Shown one piece after another: positions 1 to 5,347 of a DNA stretch of 5,347 nt. The notes below the pieces were generated by a model. That model saw only the letters and a list, made by a program, of their open reading frames with translations, searched no databases and was not told the DNA's origin. This DNA is from Chryseobacterium gleum (GTDB lineage Bacteria > Bacteroidota > Bacteroidia > Flavobacteriales_D > Crocinitomicaceae). Within the stretch, counting starts at the first letter, position 1. Each line of letters starts with the position of its first letter. Where the stretch lies: assembly GCA_943326825.2 (NCBI GenBank), contig CALPUT020000200.1, positions 1 to 5,347 of the forward strand, read 5' to 3'. A program made the position numbers and the translations under genes.

Positions 1-1139
1 CTACCTTTTCCTGCTGCTTCGTAACCAGTATATAAAGTTTCAAATTCAGCACTATGTGTATCAGATAAACCAGGACACTCATGAGGACACATCAAAGTCC
101 AATCTCCATTTTCTTTCACACGTTTCATGAATAAATCGGGAATCCATAAAGCGAAGAATAAATCTCTTGCTCTTTGTTCTTCTTTACCGTGATTTTTCTT
201 CAAATCTAAGAAATCAAAGATATCAGCATGCCATGGCTCCATGTAGATAGCGAAAGAACCTTTTCTTTTACCTCCACCTTGATCAACGTATCGAGCTGTA
301 TCATTGAAAACTCTCAACATTGGAACGATACCATTTGATGTACCATTTGTTCCTTTGATATAAGAACCTTTTGCACGAATATCGTGAATAGATAAACCAA
401 TACCACCTGCAGATTGAGAAATTTGAGCACAATTTTTTAATGTATCATAAATTCCACCGATGCTATCTTCTTTCATTGTTAATAAGAAACAAGATGACAT
501 TTGAGGTTTTGGTGTTCCTGCATTGAATAATGTTGGAGTTGCATGAGTAAACCATCCGTCAGACATTAAGTTATATGTCTTAATTGCCGATTGAACATCG
601 TTTTTATGAATACCAATTGCTACACGCATCAACATTTGTTGTGGACGTTCAGCAATTTTACCATTCAATTTCATTAAGTATGAACGAGTCAATGTTTTGA
701 ATCCAAAATAGTCATATCGGAAATCTCTATCGTAAATGATACTTGAATCCAATAAATCTTTATTCGTCATAATTGCCTCATACACATCATCAGCTAATAA
801 TGAAGCTTTTTGATTTGTTTTTGGATCAGTATAGCTATATAAATCTTCCATCACTTCAGAAAACGTCTTTTTCGTTTCTTTATGAAGATTTGATACAGCA
901 ATACGTGAAGCTAATAAAGCATAATCAGGATGGTCTATTGTTTTAGCTGCTGCTACTTCAGCTGCTAAATTATCAAGGTTAGTAGTAGTAACCCCATCAT
1001 GAATACCCTCAATTACTTTCATAGCCACCATTTCTGGAACAACAAGTGAATCCAACCCGTAACACATTTTAATGATACGAGCAGTAATCTTGTCAAATTT
1101 TACTGGCTCTTTTCTTCCGTCTCTTTTAACTACGTACAT
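1..1139 (-). CDS. nrdA: Ribonucleoside-diphosphate reductase, large (alpha, R1) subunit, class Ia; 3' end cut by window
   Basis: This is the catalytic subunit of aerobic ribonucleotide reductase, which reduces ribonucleoside diphosphates to deoxy forms in the cytoplasm. I translated 379 codons from the ATG at 1139-1137; the frame stays open to the left edge, so less than half of a normal R1 (about 750-800 aa) is visible. Residues 1-95 are an ATP-cone (VVKRDGRKEPVKFDKITARI at 3-22), the overall activity switch that senses ATP/dATP. The catalytic barrel follows, with THATPTLFNAGTPKPQMSSC (198-217), SAGGIGLS, TNGTSNG, RYVDQGGGKRKGSFAIYMEP (283-302) and EQRARDLFFALWIPDLFMKR (321-340). Cys217 matches the first cysteine of the active-site redox pair (human R1 C218). 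The radical cysteine, the second redox cysteine and the C-terminal CxxC tail would lie beyond the edge. The sequence is closer to eukaryotic R1 than to E. coli NrdA. It starts 59 bp after nrdB with no promoter seen between, so it is probably co-transcribed. Confidence 0.97.
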   Translation of the reverse strand, partial: MYVVKRDGRKEPVKFDKITARIIKMCYGLDSLVVPEMVAMKVIEGIHDGVTTTNLDNLAAEVAAAKTIDHPDYALLASRIAVSNLHKETKKTFSEVMEDLYSYTDPKTNQKASLLADDVYEAIMTNKDLLDSSIIYDRDFRYDYFGFKTLTRSYLMKLNGKIAERPQQMLMRVAIGIHKNDVQSAIKTYNLMSDGWFTHATPTLFNAGTPKPQMSSCFLLTMKEDSIGGIYDTLKNCAQISQSAGGIGLSIHDIRAKGSYIKGTNGTSNGIVPMLRVFNDTARYVDQGGGKRKGSFAIYMEPWHADIFDFLDLKKNHGKEEQRARDLFFALWIPDLFMKRVKENGDWTLMCPHECPGLSDTHSAEFETLYTGYEAAGKG

Positions 1140-1198
1140 GCCTTTTTTATTCTTTTGGTTTTAATTAATTAGTATAGTTATAATGCTTAAATAGATTC

Positions 1199-2176
1199 TT
1201 AAAAGTCTTCGTCCATTGAGAAACCATGAGACTCTTTTCCTCCATTCATTACACCAGCTTTTTGGTATTCAGCAACTCTTTTTTCAAAAAAGTTCGTTTT
1301 TCCTTCAATTGAAATCATATCCATGAAATCAAAAGGATTTGTTGCATTGTAAACTTTCTCGTTCCCTAACTCCATCAACAATCTATCTGCTACGAATTCG
1401 ATGTATTGACCCATTAAGTCACTGTTCATACCTATCAAACGAACTGGAATAGCATCCGTTACAAATTCTTTTTCTATTGCAACTGCATCCATGATGATTT
1501 CCTTCACTTTATCTTTTGAAAGTTTGTTGTTCAAATGATTGTTATACAACAAACAAGCGAAATCACAATGTAAACCTTCATCTCTTGAAATTAATTCATT
1601 TGAGAATGAAAGCCCTGGCATTAAGCCTCTTTTCTTTAGCCAGAAAATTGAACAAAATGAACCAGAAAAGAAAATTCCTTCTACTGCAGCGAATGCAACT
1701 AAACGCTCAGCAAATGACCCTTTATCAATCCAACGTAACGCCCAATCTGCTTTTTTCTTTACGCAATCCAATGTATCAATTGCATTGAACAAGTGATTTT
1801 TGTCAGCGTTGTCTTGAATGTATGTATCAATCAATAATGAATACGTTTCAGAATGGATATTTTCAATTGCAATCTGGAAACCATAGAAAAATTTAGCTTC
1901 TGTATATTGAACTTCAGCCACAAAGTTCTCAGCTAAATTTTCGTTAACGATTCCATCAGAAGCAGCAAAAAATGCTAAAATATGTTTAATAAAGTGTTTT
2001 TCATCTTCTGTCAATTTTGTTTCCCAATCAACTAAATCTGGAGATAAGTCAATTTCTTCTGCAGTCCAAAAACTAGCTTCAGCTCTTTTATAAAAAGACC
2101 AAATATCATCGTGTTGGATAGGAAAAAGAACAAATCTATTATTGTTCGGTTCTAAAATTGGTTCTACTACTTGCAT
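1199..2176 (-). CDS. nrdB: Ribonucleoside-diphosphate reductase, small (beta, R2) subunit, class Ia di-iron tyrosyl-radical protein
   Basis: R2 generates and stores the tyrosyl radical that starts catalysis in NrdA. The protein is 325 aa, complete and normal for a bacterial R2. By comparison with mouse R2, the metal ligands are D74 (AASDG), E105 and H108 (ENIHSETY), E166 (AVEGIFFSG), E200 and H203 (SRDEGLH), with the radical tyrosine at Y112. W37, D199 and Y304 fit the radical-transfer path. The C-terminus ends FSMDEDF, equivalent to the eukaryotic FTLDADF tail that docks into R1, so the pair is expected to interact. No ligand is lost, and the Tyr marks a classical tyrosyl-radical enzyme rather than a Tyr-less class Ic R2. 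The start at 2176 has no Shine-Dalgarno sequence but an A-rich leader (AAAACCAAAA). It is the first gene of a probable nrdB-nrdA operon; no clear -7/-33 promoter was found upstream, although DnaA-box-like sites lie there. Confidence 0.98.
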   Translation of the reverse strand: MQVVEPILEPNNNRFVLFPIQHDDIWSFYKRAEASFWTAEEIDLSPDLVDWETKLTEDEKHFIKHILAFFAASDGIVNENLAENFVAEVQYTEAKFFYGFQIAIENIHSETYSLLIDTYIQDNADKNHLFNAIDTLDCVKKKADWALRWIDKGSFAERLVAFAAVEGIFFSGSFCSIFWLKKRGLMPGLSFSNELISRDEGLHCDFACLLYNNHLNNKLSKDKVKEIIMDAVAIEKEFVTDAIPVRLIGMNSDLMGQYIEFVADRLLMELGNEKVYNATNPFDFMDMISIEGKTNFFEKRVAEYQKAGVMNGGKESHGFSMDEDF

Positions 2177-2298
2177 TTTTTGGTTTTTTGTAATGTTTTT
2201 TCTGTGTACAGCTATTCATTTTTTCTTCTTCAAATGAATTAATAATTCGTTAATTATTTCTTCATCTTTCAGGGCTACAAAATTTGTTATAATTCTAA

Positions 2299-2438
2299 GT
2301 TTTCACAAGTAAAGAAATCCACAATCTATCGAGGTTATGAACAATTCTTTTCGCAATCCCTTTGATTACAATTGATAGACGTTTTATCAACACATAATTA
2401 AAGATATTCACAGTAAAAAAATCTTCATTTGTCGATAA
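2299..2438. promoter_or_regulatory. Loose cluster of DnaA-box-like 9-mers upstream of nrdB
   Basis: Five 9-mers differ by one base from the relaxed DnaA box TTWTNCACA: GTTTTCACA (2299-2307), TTATGAACA (2335-2343), TTATCAACA (2384-2392), ATATTCACA (2404-2412) and, on the minus strand, TTATCGACA (2430-2438). A weaker AAATCCACA lies at 2315-2323. None is a perfect match. In E. coli the nrdAB operon is controlled partly through DnaA boxes, which makes the position suggestive. In this AT-rich DNA my rough hand estimate is that one or two such near-matches would occur by chance in the gap, so the enrichment is modest and was found after the fact. Confidence 0.2.
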
Positions 2439-2486
2439 ATATTTGAAATTCATCAATTATCTGATAACAAATAAGTTTTGTAATTA

Positions 2487-2518
2487 TTTATTAAATTTAC
2501 GACAGTTTTTTACCTTTG
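2487..2518 (+). promoter_or_regulatory. Candidate Bacteroidota-type promoter for the comF-oxidoreductase unit
   Basis: TACCTTTG at 2511-2518 is a perfect match to the Bacteroidota -7 element TAnnTTTG. TTTA at 2487-2490 sits 20 bp upstream, close to the -33 consensus TTTG/TTG and at the expected spacing. Transcription would begin near 2525, giving a leader of about 60 nt before the comF ATG. The -33 element is imperfect, and no transcript data are available. Confidence 0.55.
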
Positions 2519-2583
2519 TCAAGTTTTATTTTTTGTTGTTTTGAACATAAAATTGTGTATATGAAAGATACCCTAATAACCAT

Positions 2584-3309
2584 ATGGAAAAGCAAAAATT
2601 TCGACTAAAAAATCTTTTATCTTGGACAACGAATGTTGTACATCTAATTTATCCAAATTCGTGTTTGATTTGTCAAAAAGAATTAACCAAATCATCTGAC
2701 CAAATTTGCCCTTTTTGTAAAACTGAATTAAAATATACTTATTTTGAAAGATACGAGGAGCCAACAATATTAGATCAATTGTTTTGGGGAAGAGTTAATT
2801 TAAAAGCGACTTTTGCTCTTTTCTTTTTTGAAAAAGGTAAAAAAGTTCAACCCATTCTACATGCATTGAAATACAAAGATAAGCCAGAAATAGGAGTGCA
2901 ATTTGGAGAAATGATTGGGCGAAAATTGAATGAGATTGAGGTGTTTAAAGATTTAGAAGCACTTGTTCCAGTTCCACTTCATCCAAAAAAACTATTTACT
3001 AGAGGATACAACCAAAGTGAAAAGTTAGCTGATGGTATTTCTAATGAGCTAAATATCCCAGTTCTGAAAGATTTTATTGTGCGTAATAAAAATACAGAAA
3101 CGCAAACAAAGAAAGGTCGATTTTTGAGATGGGAAAATGTAGAGAATAAATTTTCAGTTGGAAGAAAATCAAATGAAAATTATAAGCATGTTGCGATTGT
3201 TGATGACGTAATTACAACTGGAGCAACATTAGAAGCAATTATCCAATCAATTCAGAAAAATAATCCCGAAGTTTGTATCAGCGTTATAAGTTTAGCATTA
3301 GCAAAATGA
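2584..3309 (+). CDS. ComF family protein (zinc-finger plus phosphoribosyltransferase-like domain)
   Basis: The protein has 241 aa, the usual size for ComF/GntX-type proteins. The N-terminus carries a four-cysteine zinc-finger-like motif: C27-x2-C30 (NSCLICQKEL) and C42-x2-C45 (ICPFCKTEL). The C-terminal half is a type I phosphoribosyltransferase fold. It has the family signature VPVPLHPKKLFTRGYNQSEK (128-147), the TQTKKGRFLRW segment (173-183) and the PRPP-binding loop VAIVDDVITTGAT (203-215) with its paired aspartates. In naturally competent bacteria ComF helps bring single-stranded DNA into the cytoplasm; in flavobacteria the role is not established and no other competence gene is in view. 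The ATG at 2584 is the first usable start in frame: an in-frame TAA lies at 2548-2550 with no ATG between. No Shine-Dalgarno sequence is seen. Its stop overlaps the next gene's start (ATGA, 3306-3309), implying translational coupling. Confidence 0.93.
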   Translation: MEKQKFRLKNLLSWTTNVVHLIYPNSCLICQKELTKSSDQICPFCKTELKYTYFERYEEPTILDQLFWGRVNLKATFALFFFEKGKKVQPILHALKYKDKPEIGVQFGEMIGRKLNEIEVFKDLEALVPVPLHPKKLFTRGYNQSEKLADGISNELNIPVLKDFIVRNKNTETQTKKGRFLRWENVENKFSVGRKSNENYKHVAIVDDVITTGATLEAIIQSIQKNNPEVCISVISLALAK

Positions 3310-4367
3310 AAAAGGGAAAAAAAGTTTTAATTGTTGGATCAGGGTTATCAGGAATTTGTGTAGGTATTCATTCTATCAATAGAGGACATAAAGTTACTTT
3401 GATTGATAATCTTGAAAATAAAAGTTCAATAATTGCTGCCGGACAAATTAACCCTATGGTTTTTCGTAGAATGACAAAATCATGGAGATTAGATGATTTC
3501 TTACCTTTTGCTGAAAATTTTTATAATGAACTAACAACTAAAACAACTATTCCTATTTATCATCCGATTACCATTCGCCGGATGTTTTCTTCTGATCATG
3601 AAAAAGTGATGTGGATAGAAAAACAAAATACCAAACGTTTTGAAAAATATTTAGAAGCTATAACCGAAGAGGACGATAATTATTCATTTGCTCAAAACGA
3701 TTTTGGTTCAGGAAGGATAAAAGGATCTTCCTATGTTGATCCAATTCCATTTTTAATTGCTGGAAAAAAATGGATAAAAGAAAATGGTAAATTGTTAGAA
3801 GAATATGCTAATTACAGCGATTTTAATCCTGAATTAGGAAAATATAAAGGAGAATTGTTTGATGAAATCATTTTTTGTGAGGGTTCTAATAATAATTTAA
3901 ATCCTTGGTTTGGTTATTTACCGGTTGAGCATACAAAAGGAGAAGTTTTGACAATCGAATCTGATCAAATCAATGAAAATGAATCGCTAAATCGTAAATG
4001 TTTTCTTCTTCCAATTGGAAAAAAACAATTTAGACTCGGGGCAACTTACGATTGGAATACAAATAATACAGAATTAACGGAGGAAGGGAAAGCAGATTTA
4101 CTCGAAAAAGTACAGTTATTATCGAAGTTTCCATTTGAAATAATTGAGCATAAAGCGGGAATAAGACCAACTTCGCCAGATCGAAGACCGATAATTGGAA
4201 GGCATTCTGAATTTTCAAAGCTTTCTATTTTTAATGGCTTAGGAACGAAAGGCTATTTAATAGCTCCTAAACTTTCAGAAGAATTTGTTCTATTTTTAGA
4301 TGGAGAAGCTGAATTGGATAAGGAAGTAAAACTTGAACGATATAATAAATTATTATTTCAAATTTGA
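3306..4367 (+). CDS. DAO-family FAD-dependent oxidoreductase, substrate unknown
   Basis: This is a probable flavoenzyme of the D-amino-acid oxidase / glycine oxidase (DAO) superfamily, 353 aa from the chosen start. The N-terminus is a dinucleotide-binding Rossmann unit, KVLIVGSGLSGICVG (6-20, GxGxxG), followed by VTLID with D34 placed to bind the FAD ribose. AAGQINPMVFRRM (44-56) is typical of the group. The C-terminal cap and FAD-binding part shows YLPVEHTKGEVLTIES (204-219), LLPIGKKQFRLGATYDW (234-250), AGIRPTSPDRRPIIG (284-298) and NGLGTKGYLIAP (310-321). No signal peptide or membrane helix is seen, so it is probably cytoplasmic. The ATG at 3306 overlaps the comF TGA. A start 33 bp upstream at 3273 is possible, but it would add 11 residues before the Rossmann strand and deepen the overlap, so it is less likely. 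The architecture matches a family common in flavobacteria, but I cannot name the substrate; a ThiO-like or MnmC-like role is not supported by visible thi or mnm neighbours. Confidence 0.9.
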   Translation: MKKGKKVLIVGSGLSGICVGIHSINRGHKVTLIDNLENKSSIIAAGQINPMVFRRMTKSWRLDDFLPFAENFYNELTTKTTIPIYHPITIRRMFSSDHEKVMWIEKQNTKRFEKYLEAITEEDDNYSFAQNDFGSGRIKGSSYVDPIPFLIAGKKWIKENGKLLEEYANYSDFNPELGKYKGELFDEIIFCEGSNNNLNPWFGYLPVEHTKGEVLTIESDQINENESLNRKCFLLPIGKKQFRLGATYDWNTNNTELTEEGKADLLEKVQLLSKFPFEIIEHKAGIRPTSPDRRPIIGRHSEFSKLSIFNGLGTKGYLIAPKLSEEFVLFLDGEAELDKEVKLERYNKLLFQI

Positions 4368-4427
4368 ATCTTAAATTACCCATACTTTCGGCTTTAATTG
4401 ATTAATAAAAAAGAGCAAATATTAACC

Positions 4428-4457
4428 TTGTAATTCTTGTCTTTTTTTAGACCTTTG
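4428..4457 (+). promoter_or_regulatory. Candidate Bacteroidota-type promoter for the DUF3109 gene
   Basis: TTG at 4428-4430 is separated by 19 bp from GACCTTTG at 4450-4457, which matches the -7 consensus TAnnTTTG except at the first base. The spacing is ideal for the Bacteroidota primary sigma factor. Transcription would start only about 8-10 nt before the ATG at 4472, so the message would have a very short leader. The site lies in the 104-bp gap after the oxidoreductase gene, in which I see no convincing terminator hairpin; read-through from upstream is therefore also possible. Confidence 0.45.
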
Positions 4458-4471
4458 CAAAAACATCAATT

Positions 4472-5056
4472 ATGTTAGTAGAAATAGGAGATAAAATCGT
4501 TTCAACACAAATCTTTGAAGAAAAATTTGTTTGTGACCTAAATGCTTGTAAAGGTCAATGTTGTATTGATGGTGATGCAGGTGCTCCGCTAACATTTGAA
4601 GAAGTATCAATTTTAGAAGAAGATCTTGAAAAAATCAAACCATTTATGCGTCAAGAAGGCATTGATGTAGTAGATAAACAGGGAGTGTTTTACATGGACG
4701 AAGAAAATGTTCCTGTAACTTCCTTAGTCAATGGAGCAGAATGTGCTTTTGTATATTTTGATGAGCAAGGAATCACAAAATGTTCGGTAGAACAAGCACA
4801 TAAAGGCGGTTTTACAGAATTTAAAAAACCGATTTCATGCCATTTGTATCCGATTAGAGTGCGTAAATTCAATGAATTTGAAGCGATAAATTATGATCGA
4901 TGGAAAATTTGCGAACCAGCTTGTGCTTGTGGAAGTAAATTGGATGTTCAAGTTTATAAATTCTTGAAAGAACCAATCATTAGAGCTTTTGGTGATGAAT
5001 TTTATCATGAATTAGAAATCGTTGATGCTGAGTTGAAGAATAGTTCAAAAGAATAA
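4472..5056 (+). CDS. DUF3109 family cysteine-rich, probably metal-binding protein
   Basis: The product is 194 aa, a normal length for DUF3109 proteins, which are widespread in Bacteroidota and have no established function. It has ten cysteines: C21, C26, C30, C31, C91, C104, C123, C147, C151 and C153. The N-terminal block VCDLNACKGQCCIDGDAGAP (20-39) is the family hallmark and resembles the CxxxCxxCC-type clusters of YkgJ-like (UPF0153) proteins, thought to bind zinc or iron. Further conserved-looking pieces are AECAFV, GITKCSVEQAH, KPISCHLYPIRV (119-130) and ICEPACACG (146-154). There is no signal peptide or membrane helix, so it should be cytoplasmic, where so many reduced cysteines favour metal or Fe-S binding over disulfides. 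That is inference. The ATG at 4472 starts MLVEIGDKIVS, as expected for the family. It probably has its own promoter. A functional tie to the nearby di-iron reductase is speculative. Confidence 0.9.
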   Translation: MLVEIGDKIVSTQIFEEKFVCDLNACKGQCCIDGDAGAPLTFEEVSILEEDLEKIKPFMRQEGIDVVDKQGVFYMDEENVPVTSLVNGAECAFVYFDEQGITKCSVEQAHKGGFTEFKKPISCHLYPIRVRKFNEFEAINYDRWKICEPACACGSKLDVQVYKFLKEPIIRAFGDEFYHELEIVDAELKNSSKE

Positions 5057-5155
5057 TTTTACAGTCAATCAACAATAACTACCGTTCAAGTATTTTTTTA
5101 ATATTTTAACTATTGTTTTTATATATTGCAGTCTGAAATTGTTAAAACTGTTGCT

Positions 5156-5347
5156 ATGAAAATAATAAATACGCTGAGTATTATTTTTACTTTATTAATT
5201 ACCCCTATAATTTTTGGTCAAACTACTGTAATTGATAAAAGTAATTGCAGAGAAGGTGAAAATGTAGAATATTGTACTTCTCACAAAAAAATGAAGGCAA
5301 GACTTCAAAATCCAGACGCATTAAGAATGTTTAATGAAGAACAGGAA
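5156..5347 (+). CDS. Secreted protein, N-terminal fragment (possibly M43-type zinc metalloprotease); 3' end cut by window
   Basis: The frame is open from the ATG at 5156-5158 to the right edge, giving 64 codons. Residues 1-21 form a clear Sec signal peptide: a short basic start (MKIINT), a hydrophobic core (LSIIFTLLITPIIF) and likely cleavage at FG|Q between residues 21 and 22, a common pattern in flavobacteria. There is no lipobox cysteine, so it is not a lipoprotein. The mature part begins with a two-cysteine segment, NCREGENVEYCTSHKKM (30-46), then a charged, probably helical stretch. I recall this opening from the propeptide region of M43 (pappalysin/cytophagalysin-like) metalloproteases of flavobacteria, which often end in a type IX secretion tag. 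The HExxH site and C-terminus lie outside the window, so the assignment is tentative. The gene begins 99 bp after the DUF3109 stop. No Shine-Dalgarno sequence is seen and the upstream promoter elements are poor (TTG 5113-5115, TGAAATTG 5134-5141). Confidence 0.7.
   Translation, partial: MKIINTLSIIFTLLITPIIFGQTTVIDKSNCREGENVEYCTSHKKMKARLQNPDALRMFNEEQE

Larger units (their letters stand above)
2177..2583. other. Divergent intergenic region between nrdB and comF (407 bp, very AT-rich)
   Basis: I find no convincing protein or RNA gene here. The region carries the control signals of two divergent units. The right part (2487-2518) contains a good Bacteroidota-type promoter facing comF. The middle (2299-2438) contains several near-matches to the DnaA box. 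Short inverted repeats are also present: 2241-2258 (AATAATT, 4-nt spacer, AATTATT), 2372-2390 (TTGATA, 7-nt spacer, TATCAA) and 2457-2467 (TTATC-T-GATAA). In DNA this AT-rich such short palindromes arise easily, so they are noted, not called as operators. No palindrome resembling an NrdR box pair was seen. Confidence 0.8.

Noticed and set aside
1516..1796. Two plus-strand open frames of 85-90 codons
   Set aside because: They lie wholly inside nrdB on the opposite strand, have low-complexity composition and no recognisable motif, and nrdB is certain here.
2203..2211. TGTGTACAG as a possible half NrdR box or DnaA box
   Set aside because: It is only a partial palindrome, has two mismatches to the DnaA box, and no second NrdR-like box was found at the expected spacing.
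2573..2767. Minus-strand open frame of 64 codons
   Set aside because: It is antisense to the start of comF with no family features; a chance frame in AT-rich DNA.
3273..3305. Upstream ATG as the start of the oxidoreductase
   Set aside because: It would add MYQRYKFSISK before the KKGKKVLIVGSG Rossmann start and extend the overlap into comF coding sequence; the ATGA overlap start at 3306 is more natural.
4030..4218. Minus-strand open frame of 62 codons
   Set aside because: It is antisense to the most conserved C-terminal part of the oxidoreductase (AGIRPTSPDRRPIIG), so it is a by-product of that gene.
4368..4471. Possible terminator after the oxidoreductase (TTAAT-TG-ATTAA at 4394-4405)
   Set aside because: Arms of five A/T pairs with a 2-nt loop cannot form a stable terminator, and no T-run follows directly.
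4690..4872. Minus-strand open frame of 60 codons
   Set aside because: It is antisense to the cysteine-rich middle of the DUF3109 gene and shows no features of its own.
5057..5155. Possible terminator or promoter between the DUF3109 gene and the secreted protein
   Set aside because: There is a T-run near 5091-5099 but no GC-containing stem before it, and the best promoter-like pair (5113-5115 and 5134-5141) matches the -7 consensus poorly.

Overview
The window is AT-rich chromosomal DNA (roughly 30% GC by eye). It looks like a member of the Bacteroidota, most likely class Flavobacteriia (Weeksellaceae- or Flavobacteriaceae-like). Four things point there: a eukaryote-like class Ia ribonucleotide reductase, a DUF3109 protein, two candidate promoters of the Bacteroidota type (TTG/TTTG-like -33, TAnnTTTG-like -7), and start codons without Shine-Dalgarno sequences but with A-rich leaders. 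The genus is not determined.

Layout. On the minus strand, positions 2176 down to 1 hold nrdB followed by nrdA, the small (R2) and large (R1) subunits of an aerobic ribonucleotide reductase, separated by 59 bp and probably one operon. nrdB is complete. nrdA has its start and ATP-cone but runs off the left edge after 379 codons. A gene-free, very AT-rich gap of 407 bp (2177-2583) separates nrdB from the plus-strand genes. It holds a good candidate promoter for the rightward genes and a loose cluster of DnaA-box-like 9-mers on the nrdB side. The plus strand then carries a ComF-family phosphoribosyltransferase-like gene and a DAO-family FAD-dependent oxidoreductase, overlapping by ATGA. Next come a DUF3109 cysteine-rich protein with its own likely promoter and, at the right edge, the first 64 codons of a secreted protein that resembles the N-terminus of M43-type zinc metalloproteases of flavobacteria.

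How they work together. NrdB supplies the tyrosyl radical from a di-iron site, and NrdA holds the nucleotide-reducing active site; together they make dNTP precursors. comF and the oxidoreductase are probably co-translated, but no shared pathway is evident. The DUF3109 protein has ten cysteines and probably binds metal; a link to the iron-dependent reductase nearby is only a hypothesis.

This appears to be mostly a housekeeping region. I saw no mobile element, CRISPR array, RNA gene or defence system. The points most worth a second look are the uncharacterised DUF3109 protein beside an iron enzyme, the comF-flavoprotein pair of unknown substrate, and the nrdB upstream region.
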